A stretch of DNA of 64,000 bases from Ctena decussata (taxonomy: Eukaryota > Mollusca > Bivalvia > Lucinida > Lucinidae): NCBI GenBank assembly GCA_963989385.1, contig OZ022509.1:48004271-48068270 (forward strand), given 5' to 3'. A program made the position numbers and the translations under genes. The notes beneath the pieces are model-generated. The model saw only the letters and a list, made by a program, of their open reading frames with translations, was not told where the DNA came from and did no database searches. Each line of letters opens with the position of its first letter. Position 1 is the first letter of the stretch. This document shows, piece after piece, positions 24,176 through 35,087 of this stretch.

Positions 24176-24655
24176 TACAATCCAGGTCTGGCCAGCCTGT
24201 GACTTGAAAACGGACTGAAGTCTAAGTGAAGAATAAAGCAGGTTGACTTTGCTGTATGCTGTATCCAAGATACAGGAGCGCCAGTAACATTGGTTTACTG
24301 CTGGCCTGCTGATCTGGTGGTTTTTGATTTGATTATGGCGGAAGGTGGAATTCTTTCCAACCATAAATGGGGTTTCGTTGCACACAGCCTTTCATTATCA
24401 CCCTTTCAGTGTCCTAATATGACTGAAATCTGTTAAAACTGACATCAAAATTGCAATTCCTCCATGATTCATATATCCAAGATACAGTGGGCCTTTAACT
24501 GTTATAGGCAGGACTTACTGGAAACATTTTCCTTTTATATGTATTTCTTCATTAGACATAGAGTTGAAAAGGATGTTAATTAGCCTGGCAATCTTTTCAT
24601 CATTCATTATGCATTTATCATTTGTGGACTTATTTCTGTTTTGTTAGGTTGTGAA
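24176..24655. other. Non-coding stretch
   Basis: AT-rich sequence between the 160-bp repeats and the AAACG-rich block. No feature is recognised. Confidence 0.5.
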
Positions 24656-24659
24656 CTAC

Positions 24660-25440
24660 AGTACAGACATCGTTTTTCTTTGCAACGAAAACCCTTGCAA
24701 AACGCCAGCAAAACACCTGTCAAACCATGCGTTTGATTGTCGTTTTAAACGCCGTTTCTGAATCAACCAATCAAATAAGCGTTTCTTCAAACGAAAAACG
24801 CTCAGGAACGTTCTAAAATATCAAAATAGCTTTGACATTTTTAAACCAATGAAATCGTCGTTTGGCGGAAACGCTGTCATGGTTACCATCGAAGACAAAG
24901 CGTTTGTGACCGTTTGTGGAGATGGCCAATGAAAACGATTCATTTTCGGAAACGCTGTTGTAAGCGTTTTGAAAAATTAATCGAACATGCCCCAAGTATT
25001 CGTCCCGTACTGTCTAAATAAAAATGAATAAATAAAATCACTTAAATATATAAATAAATAAATAAAAATAAAATGAAACCACCTATTTATTGATTTTATC
25101 GCCCTTATATCTTTCGGTTGCAAGTAAGCGCCGTAGCGTACTGAGATACCGAATCAAATGGAACTTTTAAAGTTAAGTGATTAATTTGTGGGGAAAATAA
25201 GCTACTGTAACATACTTTTGGCATGGGAATGGTGAAAGTGTAGTATATTTTAGCTTTTTTCAAATATATTGCCCGTCAGATTAAAGAGAATTGGATGTTG
25301 TTTATATTTTTGTAAACCCAAGGAATGTTTTGAAATTTCCGCCAATCAGATAGTCGTTTGTGCAAACGTTTTGTAGAGACAGCCAATGAAAATGTGACTT
25401 TTGAAACGCTGCTGTAAGCACAGTGGTAATATATCTCGAA
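24660..25440. repeat. AAACG/CCAAT-rich block
   Basis: The words AAACG and CGTTT recur many times, for example GCGTTTCTTCAAACGAAAAACG at 24779 onward, together with at least five CCAAT words. An AAAT/TAAA-rich simple tract lies at 25015-25075. No coding is seen. It could be a MITE with sub-terminal repeats or a promoter-like block. Confidence 0.4.
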
Positions 25441-25475
25441 GGGGGGGGGGGGGGGGGGGGGGGGGGAGGAGGGGC
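25441..25475 (+). repeat. Poly-G run (G26)
   Basis: 26 consecutive G, then AGGAGGGG. It is a strong G-quadruplex candidate and a likely place for length errors. Confidence 0.9.
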
Positions 25476-26094
25476 CTTTGAGCAATGTGATTTAATTTCC
25501 ATTTTCGCCCCACTCAGTATTAATGCAATACTAAATTAACTAAAAAAATACCGCGAACATTGTACAATCGGATGACCGTATACGGTATCCAGTATTATAC
25601 CGGAGGCAGAGAGAGGGGAGTGGGTCTAAAAGCGCCATCGGTAGCTTAGTAGCATGAGTTGTCTCACGACAAGCTATAGATCTACCTCTGCCGCACATGT
25701 TCAAATCAGTGGGAACCGAAATCAGTTATGTGTGCATTAAATTAGCGCTGGCGCGTATTCGTTCCCTTCCATGTGTTCACAGAGTATTTACCGGCCTTTA
25801 TATGCAGCTTAGAACTACTTAAAAATCAGAATTGTTTACAGGTGATAATCCAAAGGATATCATTCATCAGGACCTGTGATCGGGGAAACTAGTGGCTAGC
25901 CCTTATAAGAGACCCTCCTCACACACACTTTCTTCCACCATAGAACAGTCTTCTAATGATCGAATTTCATTTTCTTTAATCCAGACAGCCTATGGCTACT
26001 TGAGCATGGGATTTTATTATAAATTTCATGATTTTATCAGATTAACAGCACTCATTATTTATAATCTCTAGAACACCAACTTTTTCTTGTTAGG
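25476..26094. other. Non-coding stretch
   Basis: No gene or repeat end is recognised. A block near 25610-25690 ('AGCGCCATCGGTAGCTTAGTAGCATGAG') looks faintly like a tRNA-derived SINE head. Confidence 0.35.
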
Positions 26095-26099
26095 GGTGA

Positions 26100-26610
26100 G
26101 TGCAAGGTACTCGGACAAAACGGACCATGGACAAAACGGACCAGACAAAACGGACCACGGTTAGGACAAAACGGACCACATTTTAGGACAAAACGGACCA
26201 CATTTAAGGACCAGACGGACCCCGCTAGAAGACAAACCAGAACATTAATTGGCGCCAATTAAAAGATTAGGAATCAGAATTACCAAAGACAATGTAAAAT
26301 GGTCACAATTATTTGACTACTGTTCATGATCTCAACTATCTTTGGTTGTCGCAACTATCTAATTAATTTAATGATAAGATTTTTATCTTTTGAGCATGCA
26401 CATTTCTTTATTAGTGTCGCAACTAAAATAAAACATGCTTTCTCAAGGTTAACGGAAGGTCTTAACATGGTCCGTTTTGAGATTAAACGTGGTCCGTTTT
26501 GTCCTGGACGTGGTCCGTTTCGTCCTGAACGTGGTCTGTTTTGTCCCAAGCGTGGTCCGTTATGTCCGTGGTCCGTTATGTCCGTGGTCCGTTATGTCCC
26601 TAATTCGAGT
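26100..26610. mobile_element. Fold-back element with iterated GGACAAAACGGACCA arms
   Basis: The left arm (about 26112-26222) has five to six units of GGACAAAACGGACCA with variable spacers. The right arm (about 26467-26600) has six to seven units of the complement TGGTCCGTTTTGTCC and variants such as TGGTCCGTTATGTCC. The arms enclose about 245 bp of AT-rich DNA. The outer edges, GTGCAAGGTACTCGG and TAATTCGAGTGCA, are roughly inverted. It has the layout of fold-back elements and no coding. Confidence 0.8.
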
Positions 26611-27242
26611 GCAACAGTCTTCGGTATTTAGGTTTCCTGCGCCAACTTTGTAATCGAGTGACCCCTGGCCTAAAATTCACGTGAATTCTGATTTTAATGA
26701 AAATCTTATTGAATGAATGTGTAAATGGTGCATGGGACTGAGGAACATAAACTAAATAGAAAGTGCATCATTTTGAACTAAATTATTTGAGTCAAATTTC
26801 ATAGATATTGTCACATTATTTCAATACAGGCGAGCTGTGGATGCTCACCAGTTGTCGCTTAGGGACTAGATGTCGAACTAGAGAACTTGATGCAGTTTAT
26901 CATTCCTTGCCTTCATCACTACATCAGTTTGAGTTGGAGTGCAAAACCAGATGATGACAGTTAAATATACAGGGGCCTCTTTTTGTAACGGCTCAAGAAA
27001 TTTGTTCCTTGTCTACTAAGGAAACTCGAGTGACGTAATCTGCATGGTCCACATAGCATACCGTGGCTGGCAGTACTATGAGGGATCAGGGTACAGCTTA
27101 ATGGCTTTGGTACCGATTAACAACACCCTTGTGGGTAAGAGGTCAGAGCGCCATTATTCGCGAACTAACCAAACAGCTCAGATGTTACATTATACCGGGT
27201 CGGAAAAACAACAGACCTGAATAAAAGGTGAAATCAAAGGCG
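26611..27242. other. Non-coding stretch
   Basis: No gene, RNA or repeat boundary is recognised. Confidence 0.45.
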
Positions 27243-28128
27243 CTTGAACAACAAATGTTGTGAAAATACTCCTATGTATTCTATAATATACCCTATGGTC
27301 AGGATCGCCGGAAATGCTTGGCAGTTTTTGAATGATTCATATCACAATTAATATTCAACACCAAAATTTAACACTCAGCCCTTTGTTAAGAATGATGCTC
27401 TTACCTGCTTACGTGTCTCAGCATCCAATAATTACGAGTAAACGGCGCTGGTTAGAAGAAAATACAATCTTTTATCGCAATTCATTTTTTCCTGAAATCA
27501 ATCGGGCAGCCATATGCTGTCTGGTACCCCCGTCTTATTTGCGAGTTCTTTTGGGGTTAAGAACAGTACTCAAGTGGTCGTGTTGTTGTTGTTGTAACAT
27601 TCTATTTGATTCTATTCTATTAGTTGTTGTTGGGGCTCTACTGGGTTTTCCGCTTTTTCTCAAGTCGAATTTTTATTTAGGCATTACCAATATATAATTT
27701 GTATATTTTACGGCTTCTGTCTTCCGATTGTTTCAATCAAATTAATATATTCAACGGTGATACCCTTTATTAGCCTAGTACCTTCGCTCTCGCCAAATTC
27801 CGTCGCATGCATTGGGAGGGTACTGTATTTTACCCATCGGAAGCCAGGGACCCAGCTTATCCGGAAATGGACAGCTGTTGGATTTCAGGAAGAAATGAAT
27901 ATTGCCGATAAAAGATCGTATTTTCTCCTAGCCAGCGCCGTTTCCACGTAATTATCAGATGCAGAGACACGTAAGAGCATCAGTCCTAACAAACGGCTGA
28001 GTGTTAAATTTTGGTGTTGAATATCGTGATACGAATCGTTCAAAAATTGCCAAGCGTTGGCAGCGATCCTGACCATAGAGTATATTATAGAATACATAGG
28101 AGTATTTTCACAACATTTGTTGTTCAAG
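27243..28128. mobile_element. Long-TIR (about 240 bp) element
   Basis: The left arm (27243 to about 27485) starts CTTGAACAACAAATGTTGTG. It is the inverted copy of the right arm (about 27890-28128), which ends ACAACATTTGTTGTTCAAG. The arms differ by scattered substitutions and small indels, including a missing piece around 27355-27395 relative to the other arm. The 400-bp centre has no recognisable transposase. Confidence 0.85.
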
Positions 28129-28411
28129 CCCCAGTGGGTGGAATATCTCTTGTATTAGGTGAATAAATGTTGATTTTGGCATTTTATGTTCATGGCAATA
28201 TTATTTAAACAGTGCTGGGCTTTCCAAATCTAGAACATTTATGGGGTGTTACTTACATCCCTCAATTTTTCAGACATAAGGGGTGCAGTTATCAATCAAA
28301 ATTATCCATACAGTATTTGCGTCAATGCAAACTTATCAATATTCGGTATATTATTGTCGCACCTGCTTTAGCAAGGTGCGATATAGGCGTCCGGTTTTCC
28401 GTGCGTCCGGC

Positions 28412-28520
28412 AGAGAATAAGTCGTTTGAAAGGACTAAAATGCTAGGGTCGTCGTGCGTCCGTCTGTTCACAATTTACGACGACCCTAGCATTTTAGTCC
28501 TTTCAAAAGACTTATTCTCT
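28412..28520. repeat. 44-bp-arm hairpin
   Basis: Arms 28412-28455 and 28477-28520 are complementary at 43 of 44 positions, with a 21-nt loop. They start AGAGAATAAGTC and GACTTATTCTCT (outer) and meet at GGGTCGTCGT/ACGACGACCC. Confidence 0.95.
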
Positions 28521-28942
28521 AAAACCACTGCATCCATGGTTCTCAAAGACAGCAGGGCTTCAGAATGGTAAAATTCAGGCGGGTCGAGAACCCAAGTTGG
28601 CTGGCGTTACTAAAAATAGCAAAACCAATAAAATCAACTTTTTCTCCAGAACTGATTGACATATTTGGCTGAACTTTTGTGTGAAGCATAAGTGGGACCT
28701 TGGTATTCAAATTTCACATGCAACATGATTAGGCTGCAGGGCTTCTGCATAGTTAAATTCAGGCGGTCGAGAATCCAAGATGGTCGCCATTACTAAAAAT
28801 AGCAAAACCAATAAAATCAACTTTTTCTCTCGAACCACTCTGTATATTTGGCTGAAATTTTATATGAAGCATTAGTTGGGCCTTGGTATTCAGAATTATC
28901 AAAACGAAAAACATCAAAACGAAAAACATCTGTATCGGAATT

Positions 28943-28957
28943 AGGTCACAGTGACCT
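28943..28957. promoter_or_regulatory. Perfect ERE-type palindrome
   Basis: AGGTCACAGTGACCT is identical to the classic vitellogenin A2 ERE core. It lies in the family B repeat. Confidence 0.6.
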
Positions 28958-29473
28958 TACGTCAACCCTAGAATAATTTATGTTGATCCTAGCATTTAAG
29001 TCCATTTGAAAGACTTATTCTCTGACACCATTGCATCCATGGTTCTCAAATTTCACATGCAGCATGATCAGTCTGCAGGGCTTCAGAATGATAAAGTTCA
29101 GGCGGGTCGAGAATCCCAGATGGTCACCGTTACTAAAAATAGCAAAACCAATAAAATCAAGTTTTTCTCCAGAAGCACTTGGTATAATCATTGAGTTCTT
29201 CATGTGAAGGCACACAGCAGGTGCGACATAGCAGTCTGCGGAATTCTTGTTTGATATTTTCAGCAAGTACAGAAATTATTGATCTGCATGTTTTTCGTCA
29301 AGTTGCTTGCAGCCAGTGAGATCGACAGTTTCCTTTAGATATGAGGTTGGCGCATTCATCTGTTTGTGGGTCCGTCTCTCTGTACAACACTACCTTGATT
29401 TTAAAGACCTTAGCACCTTTAAACTTAATCGCTACCTTACAACAAAAAAAATCTGATTGGCTTTCACAAAACT

Positions 29474-29488
29474 AGGTCACTGTGACCT
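29474..29488. promoter_or_regulatory. Perfect ERE-type palindrome
   Basis: AGGTCACTGTGACCT lies in the short spacer between the family B copy and the next family A element. Confidence 0.55.
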
Positions 29489-29513
29489 ACTTTCGCTTAA
29501 TAGTACCACATTA

Positions 29514-31868
29514 TTAGCTCACCTGAGCCATAGGCTCAGGGTGAGCTATTGTGATCACCCAGTGTCCGTCGTCCGTCGTGCAGCGTCAACAATTTGCTTT
29601 AAATGACATCTTCTCTGAAACCGCTAGGCCTAGGGCTTTGATATTTGGTATGAAGCATTGTCTAGTGGACCTCTACCAAGTTTGTTCAAATGGTGGCCCC
29701 AGGGTCCAAAATGGCCCTGGGGCAGGGCCATTTTGGACCCTGGGGCAGGGGATCTTGGGTTCGAAACTAAAAAATACTTAAAAATCTTCTTCTCAAGAAC
29801 TGCTTGGCCCAGATGCTTGAAATTTGGTATATATCATTGCCTAGTGGTCCTCTACCAAGTTTGTTCAAATGGTGGCCCCAGGGTCCAAAATGGCCCTGGG
29901 GCAGGGGGTCTTGGGTTCAAAACTAAAAAATACTTAAAAATCTTCTCCAGAACTGCTTGGCTCAGATGCTTGAAATTTGGTATGTAGCATTGCCTAGTGG
30001 TCCTCTACCAAATTTGTTCAAATGGTGGCCCCAGGGTCCAAAATGGCCCTGGGGCAGGGGGTCTTGGGTTCGAAACGAAAAAATACTTAAAAATCTTCTT
30101 CTCCAGAACTGCTTGGCCCAGATGCTTGAAATTTGGTATATAGCATTGCCTAGTGGTCCTCTATCACGTTTGTTCAAATGGTGGTCCCAGGGTCCAAAAT
30201 GGCCCTGGGGCAGGGCGTCTTGGGTTCAAAACTAAAAAAATACTTAAAAATCTTCTTCTCCAGAACTGCATGGCTCAGATGCTTGAAATTTGGTATGTAG
30301 CACTGCCTAGTGGTCCTGTACCAAGTTTTTTCAAATGGTGGCCCCAGGGTCCAAAATGACTCAGGGCAGGGAGTCCCAGGTTTGAACCATAGAAATACAT
30401 AGTAAACAATAAAAAATCTTCTATTTCAGAACCACTTGGCTCAGATGCTTGAAATTTGGTATGTAGCATCAATGGTCCTTTACCAAGTTTGTTCAAATGT
30501 TGGCCCCAGGGTCCAAAATGGCTCCGCACCAGGGAGTCCTGGGTTTGAACCATAGAAATACATAGAAAAATATTTAAAAATCTTCTTTGGAACAGCAAGG
30601 CTCAGATGCTTGAAATTTAATATGTAGCAGTGCATAATAGTCCTTTACCAAGTTTGTTCAAATGGTGGCCCCAGGGTCCAAAATGGCCCCTTGGCAGGGA
30701 GTCCAAGGTTTGAACCATAGAAATGCAAAGAAAAATATTCAAAAATCTTCTTCTTCAGAACGGCAAGGCTTAGATGCTTGAAATTTGGTATGATGCATTG
30801 CCTAGTACTTAGTCCTTTACTAAGTTTGTTCAAATGGTGGCCGCAGGGTTTAAAATGGCCCCGCGGCAGGGAGTCCTAGGTTTGAACCATAGAAATACAT
30901 AGAAAAATATTCAGAATCTTCTTCTTCAGAACCGCTTGGCATAGATGCTTGAAATTTGGTATGTACATTGCCTAGTAGTCCTTTACCAATTTTGTTCAAA
31001 TGGTGGCCCCAGGGTCCAAAATGGCCCTTCGGCAGGGAGTCCTAGGTTTGAACCATAAAAATACATAGGAAAAATATTCAAAAATCTTCTACTTCAGAAC
31101 CACTTGGCATAGTAGCTTGAAATTTGGTATGTAGCATTGCCTAGGGGTCTTTTACCAAGTTTGTTCAAATGATGACCCCAGGGTCTAAAATGGCCCCACC
31201 CCAGATGGTCCTGGGTTTGAACCATAGAAATACGTAGAAAAATATTCAAAAATATTCTTTTTCTTCAGAAGCAATTGGATCAGGTGCTTGAAATTTAATA
31301 TGTAGCATTGCCTTGTAGACCTTTATCAAGTATGTTCAAATGATGGCCCCAGTGTCCAAAATGACCCCACAGCCCGGAGTCCCGAGTTTGAACCTTAGAA
31401 TTACATAGAAAAATATTCAAAAATCTTCTGTTTCAGAACCACTTGGCTCAGATGCTTTAGATTTGGTATGATGCATTGCCTGGTGGACTCCAACAAAGTT
31501 TGTGTAAATGACTAAATGGTGGCCCTGGGATCCAAAATGGCCCTGGGGGGTCTTTGGTTCGAAATTAAAATATACTTAAAAATCTTCTTCTCCAGAACCC
31601 CGTAGTGCAGATGCTTGAAATTTGATGCATTGCCTCGTTGTCCTTTACCAAGTTTGTTCAAATGATGGCGCCAGGGTCTAAAGTGGCCCTGCCTTAGGGG
31701 GTCCCGGGTTTGAACCGTAGAAGTACATAGAAAAATATTAAAAAATCTTCTTAATCAGAACCATTTGGAAATTGTTGCAAACTAACAGGTTTGTTCAAAT
31801 GATGACCCTAGTTTGACCTTTAACCTTTTTGCTCCGGTGAGCGATTCAGGGCCTCTTGGCCCTCTTGT
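29514..31868 (-). mobile_element. Family A modular element with about 13 modules
   Basis: The left end TTAGCTCACCTGAGCCATAG begins a hairpin closing with GGCTCAGGGTGAGCTA, followed by GTGTCCGTCGTCCGTCG. The right end is GGTGAGCGATTCAGGGCC and GGCCCTCTTGT, so the minus strand starts ACAAGAGGGCC. About 13 modules of 150-180 bp each contain a 'GGTGGCCCCAGGGTCC' phrase, 'AAATCTTCTTCTCCAGAAC' and 'GATGCTTGAAATTTGGTATG'. The reading frames in it repeat with the modules and are not genes. Confidence 0.9.
29697..29745. repeat. Perfect 22-bp-arm hairpin in a module
   Basis: CCCCAGGGTCCAAAATGGCC continues to a 22-nt arm. It is mirrored exactly after a 4-5 nt loop and results from two half-modules head to head. 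Confidence 0.85.
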
Positions 31869-32307
31869 TAGTTTTTAGGTCAGCTCCAAAATCTCGCTTT
31901 CATAAGCCCCAGAAATTTGAAATTCTTCAGTGCTTGCACCTTATCACACCAGGTCACCCCCCAACACAACTAGGTCTCTGTGACATAATAATTAAGTACC
32001 ACATTATTAGTCTTCGAGGTCAGCCCTATATCTCGCCTTTCATAGGCCCAAAATGCACCTTACTACTCCAGGTCACATACCGACGCAACTAGGTCACTGT
32101 GACTATCTTCTTTGAAAAAGTACCGTGTACCGCTTTTTAGTTTTGGAGGTCAGCACCATATCTCCCTTTTCTTAGCCTCCAGACCTTTAAAATTCTATCA
32201 GTGAATGCACTTTACCACTCCAGTTACCCCTGACGTTGTGTCAGGTCACGTACTGTGACCTACAGTACCACAATAAAGGTTTCAAGGCCAGCCCAGTATC
32301 TCGCTTT
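31869..32307 (+). repeat. About 150-bp AT/GTCAC modules
   Basis: Three degenerate units share 'GAGGTCAGC', 'ATCTCGC(C)TTTCATAGG', 'CACTCCAGGTCA' and 'CAACTAGGTCACTGTGAC'. Sequence after the next MITE (33200-33300) continues the same unit, so the MITE interrupts the array. Confidence 0.65.
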
Positions 32308-32310
32308 TTA

Positions 32311-33196
32311 GGGACAGGTCATTTATTATCAGTATGTGTGTGTGTGGGGAGGGGGTGCTGGCTACATTTCCATATGACTGATATGAGACCAAAAGTTTCC
32401 TGACCCCCCCCCCCCCCCCCAGTCTCACCGGAATTTTTTTCCGACCCCCCAGATAGGTGACAAAAATTTTTGTTATGAACCCCACTCCCCGACCCACCAC
32501 CATCCCAGATCCCCAGCTACCCTTCACACACACACCATATTTCATATTTTATGTCAGACTGTCTTCAATCAAATGAACATTTTCTTACTCTGACAGGTTG
32601 ATAATCATGCAGATTAATGGTCTTTAAATTTTGTCAGCATATTTTTGCACTTTTGCTTATGGCCATCTAGAAATCTGTTGTTGAATGTTCAATAAAAGTG
32701 TTAAAAATAGTAATGAAGAGAGGGGTCTGGGGGAACAGCCCCCAGAAGCCACAGTAGGTTTGCTGATGACAAGGCAACTGAAAAGCTGATATCACAAACG
32801 CAGACATTTATTTAATCAAGAACAAAATCATAGACAATTGTATACTGTTCTACGTGCAAATCTTATTTGGACATGATATGGCCCAGTTTTTTGTGTCATT
32901 TCCATACATGTAAATGTTTTTAAGTTTGAGTTTGCAAGAATAGAAGTAATGGGAGGGGGGGTCTGGGGGGGGGGGCAAAGCCCCCTCTCCCCAGAAGCTG
33001 AGACAATCTTTAAAAATGAAGACTGATGGAAGAATTCTGACCCCAGCACCCAATATGCCAAATAAAATGACCCCCCCTCCCCTTGCTCCAAGGCTTTTTC
33101 ATCCCCCCCTCCCCCCTAGTGCATCACCAAAAAATAATCTGACCCCCCCCTCCCTAAATGTACCCGGCCCCCACCTGATAATAAATGACTCGTCCC
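32311..33196. mobile_element. Harbinger-type MITE (TTA target)
   Basis: The ends are GGGACAGGTCATTTATTATC and, inverted, GATAATAAATGACTCGTCCC. The TTA duplication lies at 32308-32310 and 33197-33199. It is 886 bp without transposase and contains poly-C/poly-G tracts (near 32404 and 32954). A 3-bp TTA/TAA target is typical of PIF/Harbinger. Confidence 0.85.
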
Positions 33197-33669
33197 TTAT
33201 ATAGGCCTCAGACCTTGAAACTTGCTTTATTCTTTTCCTACAAAAATCTAAAGAATCTGGGAATATCATGCAACCTTCTGTTCATTTTCACCGCAGAAAT
33301 CTGCTTTGTCCTGGAGCAAGGGTAGTCAGTTTTTTGCCATTTTGACGGCATGCAAACATATTGAATACACAGACCGGAAGTTATTGAGTATAAATGGCTC
33401 CATCCATCACCATAACTTAAAAGGGCTATAAGGTTGATAAACGTTTTTTACCAATCAAACTATAATTATGTCACAGGTCAGTTTTGTTTTGTTCGATTCT
33501 CCTAACAATGTTCCCAAAGTGGCTCAGCGTACCAGCAGTACGTAACCATAGTTGCACGCACTTGGCGCCGTGTGTCCATCCAAAAGTGCAGTTTTGGATT
33601 TTATTTTACTTGATAAATAAAAGTCATTCTAGGAAAAAATGGTAATTCATTCATGCTAATTCTTGAATA

Positions 33670-34037
33670 CCGTAATGACCCCAAAAATTTTGGACACCCT
33701 AAAGTCAGACAATTATTGTTTCAAAATTCTTAAAAAGTAATGCATCCAAATGATGCTCAATGAATAGCAAACATTGTAGATCCTGATTAAACTGCTCCTT
33801 CAGGATCATTTTGATTTGGGTCTACATTGTTTGCACAGATCTGTCTGTCCGAATATTTAGGGCAGGGCCTGACAAATCCATTGTCCGGCTGCCCGGGACA
33901 AGTTAAATTTTTCCTTACTTGCCCAGAAAAATACTTACGCTATATAGGGAAAACTGAAAAAAATTCAGCATTTTGTAGCAGTACCGGACAAGTAGATCAA
34001 ATTTTGATTTGTCAGGCCCTGCTTAGGGTCATTACGG
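33670..34037. mobile_element. TA-flanked MITE, TACCGTAAT family, second copy
   Basis: The ends are CCGTAATGACCC and GGGTCATTACGG with TA on both sides. It is a relative of 7532-7874 by its termini but has a different interior, and it is itself interrupted by a hAT-like MITE. Confidence 0.75.
33863..34021. mobile_element. hAT-like MITE nested in the previous MITE
   Basis: The ends are CAGGGCCTGACAAATC and its inverse GATTTGTCAGGCCCTG, about 159 bp. The flanks TTTAGGG and CTTAGGG look like an imperfect 7-8 bp target duplication. CAGGG ends and an 8-bp target are typical of hAT. Confidence 0.75.
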
Positions 34038-34259
34038 TAGCTTAAAAGAGGATTCACCAGTATAGAAAACAGAATGTGCAGTTAGCTTGAATGATAGATC
34101 TATTATTATTATTTTTTGCATTTTTAGTTTTAGCGGTTTCAGTGGATTTTTTCTCTTATCTTGTATTTTGCGTAGAAATTCCTGTAAGCAAACAGTATAG
34201 ACTCTGATCAGATGCTGCATTCTGGGTCTGCACTGTTTGTATAATACTCCAAATTGGTT

Positions 34260-34480
34260 TCCAATGAATACAGTAATACATTTCTTCCAGATTCTGGAGA
34301 AGTGATTTATGGAGATAAACATTCTGACAAAGTTTCAGAAAGATTGGATCAAAACTGTGCCCGCTAGAGTGTACACAAGGAAAAGTTGACGTCCGTCGTA
34401 CGGACGTCCGTCCACACGTACGACGGACATCACAGTATCCCAAAAGCTCACCCTGAGCACTTCGTGCTCAAGTGAGCTAA
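34260..34480 (+). mobile_element. Family A element, solo right end
   Basis: One module ('ACATTCTGACAAAGTTTCAG', 'GCCCGCTAGAGTGTACACAA') is followed by a GTCCGTCGTAC...GTACGACGGAC hairpin and the terminus GCTCACCTGAGC-type hairpin ending GTGAGCTAA. 59040-59200 is a second copy of the same end. Confidence 0.75.
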
Positions 34481-35087
34481 AGACATAAAAAAAAGCAAAA
34501 AAAAAACTATATAAAATCAAGGGTTGAAAGAGATTTTCTGGAAACCTACACTACATTATCAAAGTAATATAACTCTCTTTTTTTGTTAAACTTTTGTCCG
34601 GAGAAACTGTCTGCCCTGGACCCTGACACAGGGCTATATACATGTAACAAGTCATGAAAAAATCTGTATAAAATCCAAACTTAAAGGGATTTTTATGAAA
34701 TAAGTAGCAAATGCTCAAAGCAATAATGTCTAGTGATGGTTGGTTATGAAAAATAATTACCTCATTAACTAAGGTCAATGTTTCCTTTACTTGTTATATA
34801 CAACCAATCCTCCAAAGCAATGCAGTATTCAACTGAAAGATATATGCTTGCATTGGTTGGTTTCACCCTCAGAATATATATCAATGTTGATGTTTACTTT
34901 CAATCTTATTTCCAAAACCCAGGTCTAAGATAATTTTGGTTTTACGATAATTTAAATTTAAAACCAAAATCCACATATGTTGTAATAATGTCTGTAAAAA
35001 AAACTGCTCTAGTTTTGAGCTGTGAATTAAGTCCTCTAGAGAATAACAGTAGAATCTCTATAACTTTCCATATTCTTTATATTTCAG
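34481..35087. other. Intron-like AT-rich stretch
   Basis: It precedes the acceptor of the OB-fold exon. A run of A (near 34488-34507) is present and no coding is recognised. Confidence 0.4.

Larger units (their letters stand above)
28355..29250 (-). mobile_element. Family B modular element, copy 1
   Basis: The left end is TGTCGCACCTGCTTTAGCAA, then GGTGCGATATAGGCG. The right end is CAGGTGCGACATAGC, then CTGCGGAATTCTTGT. Read on minus it starts ACAAGAATTCCGCAGA, a palindromic cap, with TGTCGCACCTG as the inner inverted repeat. Two to three modules carry 'CATCCATGGTTCTCAAA' and 'CAAAACCAATAAAATCAA'. It holds an ERE-type palindrome at 28943 and a long hairpin at 28412-28520. Confidence 0.85.

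Noticed and set aside
29551..30598. Several open frames of 70-110 codons in the modular element
   Set aside because: They recur with each module and on both strands, and show no domain. They are by-products of the repeat.
29514..31868. Regularly spaced repeats that could suggest a CRISPR array
   Set aside because: Units are 150-180 bp and degenerate throughout, with no short conserved repeat and unique spacers. The context is a eukaryotic mobile element.
32282..33204. Pro- and Gly-rich open frames around the poly-C tracts
   Set aside because: They are made by homopolymer tracts inside a Harbinger-type MITE.
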